Shown here piece after piece: positions 1-7,258 of a stretch of 50,121 nucleotides of DNA. Origin of the DNA: Oligoflexia bacterium. GTDB taxonomy: Bacteria > Bdellovibrionota > UBA1018. Where the stretch lies: the NCBI GenBank assembly GCA_903898645.1, contig CAIUGE010000093.1, positions 1-50,121 of the forward strand. Direction: 5' to 3'. How positions within the stretch are numbered: position 1 is the first letter of the stretch; the number at the start of each line of letters is the position of its first letter. The notes under the pieces are model-generated. The model had not been told where the DNA came from and did no database searches. It was given only the letters and a program-made list of their open reading frames with translations. The position numbers and the translations under genes were made by a program.

Positions 1-358
1 CCAGCAGGGCATGATGGAGCATAAGAAGAGTGTCGTGTGTGAGTGGTTTATTCTTTTTATCATAATCGCCCTTTTGTATGAGTGAAGCATGCTGGTATTT
101 TTACGTCAATAAAATGCGGCGCATTATTTTGTTGGCTGCGTTACGGGGTTGTATCGATGTCGATCTCGTCCTTGCTCGAGGCTGGCGTGGTACCATGCAT
201 GGAGTTAAGCGAGCCTGAGTAAACCCCTACTGAATCACGATTCGATGCCCCCAATAGTTCTTTATGGAAGGTTGGCAGTTAAGAGCGGAGTTCTTGCTAG
301 GATGGCTTGCGTTTTAAAATTATTCTGAAGCATTATTTTGTGGGTTGCGCCATCAGGA
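1..358. other. Upstream region without a supported gene
   Basis: No convincing gene. One frame is open from base 2 to a stop at 83-85 and encodes a short tail ending in a hydrophobic stretch (WFILFIIIALLYE). It could be the C-terminus of a gene entering from the left, but nothing else supports it. A motif resembling GCATTATTTTGT occurs near 121 and again near 330, a weak direct repeat. A short palindrome GAATC-AC-GATTC lies at 232-243. Confidence 0.3.
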
Positions 359-387
359 TTGACAGAATGCAAATGATTTGCAATGAT
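359..387 (+). promoter_or_regulatory. Sigma70-type promoter of the TonB-receptor gene
   Basis: A perfect -35 hexamer TTGACA (359-364), a 17-bp spacer and a -10-like AATGAT (382-387, four of six matches to TATAAT) lie just upstream of the receptor. Predicted transcription starts near 394. That leaves a short leader with a good ribosome site (GAGAGG, 397-402) before the ATG at 408. The spacer is filled by a perfect palindrome, annotated separately, so a repressor bound there would block RNA polymerase. Confidence 0.65.
368..382. promoter_or_regulatory. Fur-family-like operator (TGC-N9-GCA palindrome)
   Basis: Perfect 7-1-7 palindrome TGCAAAT-G-ATTTGCA sitting between the -35 and -10 elements of the TonB-receptor promoter. 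The 7-1-7 geometry is that of Fur-family boxes, and 11 of 15 bases match the classic form TGATAAT-N-ATTATCA. The TGC-N9-GCA version has been described for alphaproteobacterial Fur/Mur sites. Its place over a TonB-receptor promoter fits metal-dependent repression. Which regulator binds (Fur, Zur, Mur or another) cannot be told from sequence. Confidence 0.55.
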
Positions 388-407
388 GTTCCCTCTGAGA
401 GGTGTCT

Positions 408-2774
408 ATGTTTTTTTTCAGCATCTTGGTAGGTTTAATGAGTTACGCGGGTACTGATGGTCTGCTGCGAGGTAAGGTGACCTGTGCACACGGGCCAGTG
501 AGCGGTGCGTCAATTCGGGTTATGAATCATGGACAGGAAGTGAGGGGAGTTCTGAGTGATGAGGAAGGGGGCTTCGTGCTTTTCCCTGTGCCTTTGGGTG
601 ATTACACGCTCATTGTCGATGCGCCATCGACTGTGAAGACGGAGTTATCCGTTCATGTGTCTAGTCAGGAGCAAGAGTCTTTTGTCATTTATTTGCAGGA
701 AGAAGATGATGACGGGGTCCAGGAAGTTCATATTGAAGCATCACGTAAGCTGATTCAAAAGTCTGCATCTATGAGTCGAACTGAAGTGGCATCAGTGGAG
801 CGTCTTGTTCAGGGGAGTGAGGTGCCTTTTACGAAGCTTTTGGCTGGAACAACGCCTGGGGTTGTGGAGGGTAGTTTTGGGCAGCTCTATGTGAGAGGCA
901 ATCATTCGAATATCCAGTACCAGATAGACGGTGTTTTGTTGCCTGATTCATCGTCGGGAAATTTTAGTCGTGTTTTTAGTGTACGTAATATGGAGCGTAT
1001 GGAGGTTGTGACGGGGGGAGTGCCTGCAGAGTATGGGCAAAGACTGAATGCTGTCATTAACATGGTAAGTAAGTCGGGAACTTTAGAGCCAGGTGGTGAA
1101 GTTGAGCTAAACTACGGGAGCTATTCAACTTTGTCTCCACATATCCTCGGGAGTGGGTCTTTATTGAATGGCAAAATGCGTGCATTTATGTCGATTAACT
1201 ACAATCAGTCAGCACGTGCTTTGAATACACCTCAGCCCAAGTCATTGGAAGATCAGGGTTCGGGGGGAGGCGATGCAATTCATGATTTTGGTTCAGGATT
1301 GGCAGAGTATCTTAAACTTGATTGGAGTTTAAGTCATACGGGGCATTTGTCATTGATTGTGTTGAATCAATTTCAGAGCTACCAGATACCTAATTACCCA
1401 TCCTCTTTTTCGCCATCAAGTCCCTATTTTCAGAACGGATATAAGGATCGATTCGGCAACACAAGTAGTGAGGGCCCAGTTTTTCAGTACCGGCCTATCG
1501 CTACAGATGATCGGCAGCAGGAGTATAATACATACCTTGCGATTAGTTATAAGAAAATTTACGATAACCATATGGTGCTGCAGGCATCGCCCTTTTTTAA
1601 GTACTCGGCGATCAAGGTGATTGCCGATCCAGTTAATGACCTTGCATCGTCTGAAGTTGGAGGGTCGAGTCCTATTGTGAATTCTGATCCTATGTCCTTT
1701 GCGCTTGATAAGAAGACTTCGACTTTTGGGCTTAAAAGCGATTTGACATCAGTTCTAGGTGAACGAGATGTTGTCAAAAAAGGGGTTCTGATGCAGGCAT
1801 CAAAAACCTTGGGCAGTATTTCAACGCTCAGTCTTATTGGAAGAGCGCCCTTGTCTGATTCAACACCTGTGAGCGGCTATATGGAAGGCGTCTATATTCA
1901 GGATGATCATACGTTTTTGCCTGGGTTAGTGGCAAATGTCGGTTTGCGGTATGATGCAGTCCAATTTGTTTTTACTGGTGTTGAAAATAATGCGCCCACA
2001 GATTCCATGTTGCAGCCACGTTTGGGATTGAATTATATGCTTACGCCAGATACTAAACTCCATGTGTTTTATGGTAAGCTTTTTCAGCCTGCACCTATGG
2101 AGGCATTGCGCTACTCTTTTAATCGCGCCTCTTTAGGGCCAAAGCCATATGATATTTTAAGTGAAAAGGACGATTATGTGGAACTTGGTATTGCTCAAGA
2201 GTACGCTGGGCATGTGACGGGTCTGACAGTATATTACAAAAAAGCAATCAATATGCAGGATAGTGGTCAGGTAGAAAATACGACTATTTCTCAAGTGTTT
2301 AATTATGCTGATGGCTTCGCGTATGGCATCGAATGGTACCTGCGTGGGCAGATGAGTCGGGATTGGTCTGATTTTTTAAGTTATGCCTACTCGATTGCAA
2401 AAGGACGCGGCATCAGTGGTGGCATGTGGGCGGCTCATGACCCCAATGTGCCAGACTACCAGCTCCTTGATCACGTGCAGGTGCATACGGCCAATGGAGG
2501 AATTCAGTATGCTAAGAATAATTATTGGTGGACACTTCAGGGTGTTTTAGGGAGTGGTTTTCGCACAGGAGAGCATAACGATATACCTCTGCCGCTTCAT
2601 GTGACCTTTGATACGACAGTTGGTTATAAATTGCTGCTCGATAAGGCGCGCGTGTCTTTTGATATCCTTAATATTTTTGATTATAGTTACCCTATTACTA
2701 TATCTAATGCATATAACAATTCCCAGTATGCAGCTGGGAGACAGTTTTTCGTGAGATTTGTTAGCGAGTTTTAG
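408..2774 (+). CDS. TonB-dependent outer-membrane receptor with N-terminal CarboxypepD_reg-like domain
   Basis: 788-residue outer-membrane active-transport receptor. A short signal peptide (MFFFSILVGLMSYAG) is followed by a carboxypeptidase-regulatory-like beta domain at about 18-95 (GKV..GPVSGASI, G.F....PLGDYTL). A plug domain spans about 130-235 (YVRGNHSNIQYQIDG; GGVPAEYGQRLNAVINMVSKSG). The rest is a 22-strand-type barrel ending in phenylalanine, as outer-membrane proteins usually do. The start is ATG 408, not the upstream GTG 402, because GAGAGG lies five bases before it. The ligand is unknown. The Fur-like box in its promoter suggests a metal chelate, and a cation-efflux gene lies next door in the opposite orientation. 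Energy would come from an ExbB/ExbD/TonB complex; exbB and exbD are at 19.6-20.6 kb and no tonB was seen. Confidence 0.9.
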   Translation: MFFFSILVGLMSYAGTDGLLRGKVTCAHGPVSGASIRVMNHGQEVRGVLSDEEGGFVLFPVPLGDYTLIVDAPSTVKTELSVHVSSQEQESFVIYLQEEDDDGVQEVHIEASRKLIQKSASMSRTEVASVERLVQGSEVPFTKLLAGTTPGVVEGSFGQLYVRGNHSNIQYQIDGVLLPDSSSGNFSRVFSVRNMERMEVVTGGVPAEYGQRLNAVINMVSKSGTLEPGGEVELNYGSYSTLSPHILGSGSLLNGKMRAFMSINYNQSARALNTPQPKSLEDQGSGGGDAIHDFGSGLAEYLKLDWSLSHTGHLSLIVLNQFQSYQIPNYPSSFSPSSPYFQNGYKDRFGNTSSEGPVFQYRPIATDDRQQEYNTYLAISYKKIYDNHMVLQASPFFKYSAIKVIADPVNDLASSEVGGSSPIVNSDPMSFALDKKTSTFGLKSDLTSVLGERDVVKKGVLMQASKTLGSISTLSLIGRAPLSDSTPVSGYMEGVYIQDDHTFLPGLVANVGLRYDAVQFVFTGVENNAPTDSMLQPRLGLNYMLTPDTKLHVFYGKLFQPAPMEALRYSFNRASLGPKPYDILSEKDDYVELGIAQEYAGHVTGLTVYYKKAINMQDSGQVENTTISQVFNYADGFAYGIEWYLRGQMSRDWSDFLSYAYSIAKGRGISGGMWAAHDPNVPDYQLLDHVQVHTANGGIQYAKNNYWWTLQGVLGSGFRTGEHNDIPLPLHVTFDTTVGYKLLLDKARVSFDILNIFDYSYPITISNAYNNSQYAAGRQFFVRFVSEF

Positions 2775-2806
2775 GTCATGATAGGTTTTTCAGCTATCCA
2801 GTGTAT

Positions 2807-3697
2807 TTAGCGATTAGTTGTGATCATGCAAGCTGCATAAGTTTCGCACGGTTCAACATGGATGGTGACTGAGGAGTTTGGGGTCTGAGACTGGATGCGT
2901 TTTTCAAGTTCGTCACAGACGTCGTGGGATTCCTGGACAGTCATAGAGCCACACACAATGAGTCTAAAGTCGATGTGGCGCATGCGGCCGCTACGGCGTG
3001 TACGGAGGTCTCTTATGCCAATTGCTTTATGGGTATGCAGCAGTGACTGGATCTGCGCAAGCTCTTGTGCAGGTAGGCCCCAGTCCCCGAGGTCATAAAT
3101 TGCTTCTTTAATATGGCTGTAGGCTCCGGCCAAAATATAGCAGGCAACGCACAGAGCTAAAAGAGGGTCAATCCAAGAGATGTGAGTAAGTGCGATTGCA
3201 GTCATGCCTAAGAAGAGTGCGCCGCTGGCAAGTGCATCTGAAAAGAAGTGGAGCGCATTGACTGCAATAGCGTTACTGCCGGTGCTGTCTGCCACCTTTT
3301 GTTGCATGGAGGATGCACGCCATGAAATGGCTCCTGAAAGGACAAGAAAAAAGCATGTGAGCGGCAGGTTTTGTAAGGTCCGGGGATGTGCAAAGTCATG
3401 GATCGATTCGTAGACAATAAAGGAGGCGGCGCCTACAAGGAGGAGGGATTCTGAGAGGCTGGCAAGAGTTTCGATTTTTTCATGCCCAAATGGGTGCTCT
3501 GCATCGGCTGGTTTTGCTGCATGCCGTAATGTTAGAAAAGCTATAAGAGCTGACACGCAGTCAAGCAGTGCATGGATTGCTTCTGAGAAAACGCTCGTTG
3601 CATCTGAAAGAAAAGCGGCTGTTAGTTTTATGCAGGTGAGCACTACGGCAATCATGAGTGCGCGACGCGCTGCTGATTCTCTAGTATTAGTGGTAAT
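2807..3697 (-). CDS. Cation diffusion facilitator (CDF) family metal efflux transporter
   Basis: Inner-membrane divalent-cation/proton antiporter (Zn, Fe, Mn, Co or Cd class; specificity not assigned). Visible CDF hallmarks are the TM2 motif SEAIHALLDCVS, the loop HPFGHEKIETLA, the TM5 motif NALHFFSDALASG with its H-x3-D metal ligands, and a C-terminal cytoplasmic domain (RRSGRMRHIDFRL, IHVEPC). The first ATG is at 3655, but it has no ribosome site and would cut off the usual pre-TM1 segment. The frame stays open upstream and encodes TTNTRESAARRAL, the basic lead-in typical of CDF proteins. The only plausible start there is ATT at 3697, eight bases after a perfect AGGAGG. That start overlaps the end of the upstream barrel gene by 11 nt. 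I therefore annotate from 3697, giving about 296 residues. Confidence 0.85.
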   Translation of the reverse strand: MTTNTRESAARRALMIAVVLTCIKLTAAFLSDATSVFSEAIHALLDCVSALIAFLTLRHAAKPADAEHPFGHEKIETLASLSESLLLVGAASFIVYESIHDFAHPRTLQNLPLTCFFLVLSGAISWRASSMQQKVADSTGSNAIAVNALHFFSDALASGALFLGMTAIALTHISWIDPLLALCVACYILAGAYSHIKEAIYDLGDWGLPAQELAQIQSLLHTHKAIGIRDLRTRRSGRMRHIDFRLIVCGSMTVQESHDVCDELEKRIQSQTPNSSVTIHVEPCETYAACMITTNR

Positions 3698-4268
3698 AGG
3701 TCAAACCTCCTGAAAAATAGGTCGTCGCGTTGCTCAATGATACTCCAAGTTCACATGATGTGACAAGGGTCTGTGTGTGGTGAAAGTAGCTTCCAAGGAC
3801 GAGTGTGACTAAGGTGCTGTATCTCCCGTTGGACAGGGATAGGTTCGTCGGCACAGCAAGGTAGGGTTCAATAGGGATAGAGTTGGTTTTAAGAGTCTTG
3901 TGAACGTAGGGTACTAGTGCGGGCTCAAAGCTGAGTCCGGAGGGGAGACGTAAAAAGCGTGCAGTAAGAGCTAATCCTGCACCTGGGCCATTTTGATTGT
4001 CTGCAAAAAAATCAAAGGTCATGCCACCTCCGAGTTGCCATCCATAAGGTCCATTGCCTGTCCCAATGTTGAGCATCACATTCGATAGGTCTGTATAGCC
4101 ATGAACCCATTGGAGTTTAATGGCTGTTCCTACGCCTGAAGTAGGAGCAAGGTGACTTGCAAAGATAACGGTAGGCTCTAATCCCAAGGAGAATGAGTGC
4201 TGGGGGATCCATCTAGGGAGGTTTAAGAGTTCAGCTGTGGCTAGGAGAGGTAAGAGTAAAGAGATCAT
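3687..4268 (-). CDS. Small outer-membrane beta-barrel protein, function unknown
   Basis: 193 residues. The short hydrophobic N-terminus ending at ATAEL looks like a signal peptide. The remainder alternates polar and hydrophobic residues in segments rich in Gly, Tyr and Phe, such as YGWQLGGGMTFDFF and TTYFSGGLTYYH, the look of an 8-10-strand barrel. I do not recognise a family; PagL/OmpW-like or DUF-type barrels are possible. It is the first gene of a two-gene leftward unit with the CDF transporter, which overlaps its 3' end and uses an AGGAGG inside it. No ribosome site precedes the ATG; a promoter whose -10 lies six bases upstream suggests a leaderless transcript. Confidence 0.65.
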   Translation of the reverse strand: MISLLLPLLATAELLNLPRWIPQHSFSLGLEPTVIFASHLAPTSGVGTAIKLQWVHGYTDLSNVMLNIGTGNGPYGWQLGGGMTFDFFADNQNGPGAGLALTARFLRLPSGLSFEPALVPYVHKTLKTNSIPIEPYLAVPTNLSLSNGRYSTLVTLVLGSYFHHTQTLVTSCELGVSLSNATTYFSGGLTYYH

Positions 4269-4274
4269 GAGATC

Positions 4275-4303
4275 TTTTTAATGGATACAAGGGTCTCTTG
4301 CAA
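4275..4303 (-). promoter_or_regulatory. Predicted promoter giving a leaderless mRNA for the barrel/CDF unit
   Basis: On the minus strand, TTGCAA (4303-4298), a 17-bp spacer and TAAAAA (4280-4275) lie directly before the barrel gene. Only six bases (GATCTC) separate the -10 from the ATG at 4268. Transcription should therefore begin at or next to the A of the ATG. There is no Shine-Dalgarno sequence, which agrees with a leaderless transcript. Confidence 0.45.
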
Positions 4304-4402
4304 GTGATCTCAGGGCTAAAGGCGAATCTGACTCTTTTTTTATAAAAGAGCATGCACGAATAGTTCAAATTTTAGCTGTATGCGTCAATCGAGATAATCA
4401 GA

Positions 4403-4429
4403 AGGTGCGGATCTGGGAGATCCGCACCT
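4403..4429 (-). terminator. Strong hairpin after the lipoprotein gene
   Basis: A perfect 12-bp inverted repeat (arms 4403-4414 and 4418-4429, starting AGGTGCGGATCT) with a 3-base loop begins seven bases after the stop codon of the leftward lipoprotein gene. The U-tract that follows on the minus strand is weak (TCTGATTATCT), so it may be an intrinsic terminator of moderate strength or an mRNA-stabilising hairpin. It would insulate the lipoprotein gene from the barrel/CDF unit. Confidence 0.55.
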
Positions 4430-4435
4430 GGACTG

Positions 4436-5053
4436 TTAATTATGGCTGAGTGTCAGTGTGCCAACTTGTTTTTTGAAGTGATCTTTGTTGTTGCTATTGG
4501 CGTTTTTGCTCTTGTTGTATGTATAAAAACGCGCTGTTACCCTGAGTTCGAGATGACTGATCTCATCGGCTGAGTATCGGTTCTTTGCGATCATTTTTTC
4601 TATTTTGCGATCGTGTTTTGAGAGTAAGTCAGGATTGGGTGTGATCTGCTTAGTTTGGCCTTTTTCCATAAAAAATTCGTCAATAATGGATGCGTTGCCT
4701 TGTTTGCCGCCAAACTCAGGAGCAGATGAGCCTTGAAGCTGATGCGTCACATAGACAACCTTCACGTAGACTCTTTCAAGGTTTTCTCGCACATCAGAAA
4801 AAACCTGATTGGGGTTAAGCGTGACATCTGAAGGGAGCTGTGCATAGACCGAATCTTCGGGTTCGTTTGTTGTGTCAGATGGTTCATCAGGTACGGCTTC
4901 TTCTGTAGGTACCTCTTCCGAAGGAGGTGTTTCTATAGAGGGAGGACCTTCTTCTAGGTACTTTTGGTTAGGTTTTTGTTCCTGAAGATCAGGCAGAGCT
5001 TGGTTACTGCACGCTGCGAGAAATATGAGAGATCCTAAAATATATGAAGTCAC
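4436..5053 (-). CDS. Lipoprotein with acidic Pro/Glu/Thr-rich linker, function unknown
   Basis: 205 residues. The N-terminus is a lipoprotein signal with lipobox LAAC (Cys at residue 15). Next comes an unstructured stretch very rich in Pro, Glu, Ser and Thr (about 25-75), then a compact domain without recognised motifs that contains SVYAQLPSDV and LELRVTARFYTY. Translation starts at GTG 5053, preceded by AAGGAAGGG at a workable distance. Clear promoter upstream and hairpin downstream make it a single-gene transcription unit. The acidic linker would let the globular part stand away from the membrane. No function assigned. Confidence 0.7.
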   Translation of the reverse strand: MTSYILGSLIFLAACSNQALPDLQEQKPNQKYLEEGPPSIETPPSEEVPTEEAVPDEPSDTTNEPEDSVYAQLPSDVTLNPNQVFSDVRENLERVYVKVVYVTHQLQGSSAPEFGGKQGNASIIDEFFMEKGQTKQITPNPDLLSKHDRKIEKMIAKNRYSADEISHLELRVTARFYTYNKSKNANSNNKDHFKKQVGTLTLSHN

Positions 5054-5078
5054 AATGAGTCCCTTCCTTTATGCGAAT

Positions 5079-5107
5079 ATGGTATAGTGGGGTGCGCGGA
5101 TCGTCAA
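5079..5107 (-). promoter_or_regulatory. Promoter of the lipoprotein gene
   Basis: TTGACG (5107-5102), a 17-bp spacer and TACCAT (5084-5079) on the minus strand. Predicted transcription starts about 20 bases before the GTG start and leaves room for the AAGGAAGG ribosome site. Confidence 0.55.
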
Positions 5108-5426
5108 TGGTTAGTTCGGTATGCGGAGGGTTTCGATAGTGCATTTGGTGATCTAGGTTTTTGCTACCTGGTTTCAACTAAAGAGTCGTTGTTCGCTATC
5201 GTAAACTTCCTTGTTTTATGACAATGGCGCTGCTTTAGCGAAAGCAAATAGTGACACTGTAAGTTATAACGGTATTCGTGCTGCTCTTGTCATAACGCAA
5301 AAACATGGAGGAGCACATAATGCGTTGCATTATGAGTTCTTGGAAACTATCTGTCTGCGCCATGCTTTGACGTTTGTAGATCTCTGTGGTGCGTGTGCAC
5401 TCGATCCTAAAAAAGGAATCTGTATC
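5108..5426. other. Intergenic stretch without a supported gene
   Basis: Lies between the leftward lipoprotein gene and the decayed rightward gene at 5427. A frame open from a TTG near 5211 gives low-complexity, unconvincing protein and has no ribosome site. I see no RNA gene here. Promoter elements for the downstream gene presumably lie here but none is clear. Confidence 0.3.
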
Positions 5427-5975
5427 GTGCGTCTTTTTTCCTTTCGCTTCTGGTTACTATCAGCCAAGCGGCCACTCCTCATAGGTTGTCGATACAGATT
5501 TTTTCTTCCACTGATTCCAATAAATATCCCTGTGATGCAAATGTACCAGAGAGTTTGTGGTGCCAGCAGATTCGTGCAGCCACAGGGTTTTCTTTTGCAT
5601 GGAATGAGCAAAAAAAGGTCATCCAGATGGCAAAAGCTGCACAGATTACGCAGATTGCTCAACTGACAGGAGCGCTCTCTGGGCTTTTCACAGGCAATCC
5701 AGAGGCGATTGCTCTAGCGCAGACAGCTAGCAGTAATGCGCTTGATAACAATTTCATGGAAAAGACCATGCCATTGCTCTGGACGACAATGTACTGGTGT
5801 CGGCACCTTAGGGCAGCCTGCGTTGGACCAGAAAGTGAAGGAGCTTCAACAAGACCCTGGATATCAGGCTGCAGATGCTGGTATGGAAATGGGAACGACA
5901 GGCGAGGCTCCGGTTGGTGCAGTAGCGGATGCCGGTTCTACTGCTGGTTATTTGGCAAAAAAGACCTCTATGTAA
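5427..5975 (+). pseudogene. Decayed gene for a small exported protein
   Basis: Reading across three frames restores one plausible protein. GTG at 5427 follows AAGGA by nine or ten bases and begins MRLF; one extra T in the T6 run at 5433-5438 then gives a signal peptide (FFLSLLVTISQAA). This continues in the frame containing NKYPCDANVPESLWCQQ and GALSGLFTGNPEAIALAQ. Near 5785-5805 the frame shifts again, to the frame encoding TLGQPALDQKVKELQQDPG and ending in TAGYLAKKTSM at 5975. So at least two frameshifts separate a signal peptide, a helical Ala/Gln-rich core and a Gly/Ala-rich tail. No family recognised. If the frameshifts are sequencing errors, it is an intact secreted protein of about 180 residues. 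Confidence 0.5.
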
Positions 5976-6187
5976 AAGTCAATTCACGTCTCATTTAGGT
6001 CTTTTCATAAGAAAACATCATTCGTGTACTTTTGGTGACCTTAATGTCATGCGCTTCACAACTTTTTGTATTTTTTATCATCTCAAATAAGTTGAATGCA
6101 CCGTACTAACCCAAAGAGTCATGATCTCGTTTTTTAAAAGTAGTGCCAAGGAGTTGTTTTTTTACGCTGCATTGTGTAGAAAGGAGT

Positions 6188-7258
6188 ATGGCGATTCCTG
6201 TGGTTCTTGGTATGTCAGGGGGGGTAGATTCATCCGTTGCGGCAAGCATACTCCAGGAGCAAGGCTACCGTGTCATAGGTCTTTTTATGAAAAATTGGGA
6301 AGATGATGGCATTTGCCAGGCAGCAAAGGATTATGAGGATGTTGCGCGAGTTTGTGACCGTTTAGGTATTGATTATTATAGTGTCTCTTTTGCAGCAGAA
6401 TACTGGGAAGAGGTTTTTAAGGTTTTTTTGCAAGGCTTACAGTCTGGTATGACGCCAAATCCAGATATATTGTGTAATAAGCATATCAAGTTTGATCTTA
6501 TGCTGAAAAAAGCGAAAGCATTGGGGGGTGCTTTTTTGGCAACGGGGCATTACTGCCAGACAGATGGGAGTCGGCTTTTGCGGGCTGTGGATACAGCAAA
6601 AGATCAGAGCTATTTTTTGGCATGCATCGGTAAGGGTGTTTTAGCTGACGTGCTTTTTCCAGTTGGGCATATGGAAAAAAAGGACGTGAGAGCAAAAGCA
6701 CTTGCTTTGGGTCTCAGTACTGCACAAAAAAAAGATAGCACAGGGATTTGTTTTATTGGAGAAAGACGATTTCGGACTTTTCTTAAGGAGCATCTTCATC
6801 TGCAAAAAGGTTATATACGGATGTATCCTGATGGGGACATTGTCGGGGAGCATGGGGGGATTGCTCTGTATACTATTGGTCAACGGCAGGGGCTTGGGCT
6901 TGGAGGAGAAGGTGAGCCGTGGTTTGTCGTTGCAAAAGATGCGGCAAAAAATGAACTCCTTGTTGTGCGTGGTGAGCATCCGGCACTTTTGCGGCCATGT
7001 CTTTGGGTAGAGTCTTTTTCTTGGATAGGTGATGCGCCATGCATGCCTGCTTCATTGACAGCAAAAATTCGTTATAGACAGTCTGATCAGGTCTGTACGG
7101 TTCATGAGGAGGGTGCGGGGTACCGTGTTGATTTTCAGGTGCCTCAGCGTGCTGTGACACCGGGGCAGATCATTGTCCTTTATGATGGGCCGGTTTGTCT
7201 GGGAGGTGGCGAAATTCTTATTGCTCCAGTGTCTGGAGCGCAAGGTAAATCTTCTTAA
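6188..7258 (+). CDS. mnmA: tRNA 2-thiouridine(34) synthase MnmA
   Basis: Cytoplasmic ATP-dependent sulfurtransferase that thiolates U34 of tRNA-Lys, -Glu and -Gln. About 356 residues, the usual length. The PP-loop GMSGGVDSSV is at the N-terminus. The catalytic cysteine is in NPDILCNKHIKF and the partner cysteine in KDSTGICFIGERRF, both present. GRQGLGLGGEGEPWFVV and the C-terminal beta-barrel follow the family pattern. The ATG at 6188 matches the family N-terminus (MAIPVVLGMSGG), although AAGGAG is only one base upstream. A GTG at 6143 would add 15 residues not typical of MnmA. The 3' end overlaps the convergent HD-GYP gene by 41 nt. Confidence 0.96.
   Translation: MAIPVVLGMSGGVDSSVAASILQEQGYRVIGLFMKNWEDDGICQAAKDYEDVARVCDRLGIDYYSVSFAAEYWEEVFKVFLQGLQSGMTPNPDILCNKHIKFDLMLKKAKALGGAFLATGHYCQTDGSRLLRAVDTAKDQSYFLACIGKGVLADVLFPVGHMEKKDVRAKALALGLSTAQKKDSTGICFIGERRFRTFLKEHLHLQKGYIRMYPDGDIVGEHGGIALYTIGQRQGLGLGGEGEPWFVVAKDAAKNELLVVRGEHPALLRPCLWVESFSWIGDAPCMPASLTAKIRYRQSDQVCTVHEEGAGYRVDFQVPQRAVTPGQIIVLYDGPVCLGGGEILIAPVSGAQGKSS

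Noticed and set aside
4331-4352. AT-rich inverted repeat (CTCTTTT...AAAAGAG)
   Set aside because: A/T-only stem core without GC; likely chance in AT-rich spacer.
5211-5666. 150-codon rightward open frame overlapping the decayed gene
   Set aside because: TTG start without ribosome site, composition unlike a real protein; another frame encodes the signal peptide and core.
6143-6187. Upstream GTG start for mnmA
   Set aside because: Adds 15 residues not seen in the family; MAIPVVLGMSGG at 6188 matches the usual N-terminus.
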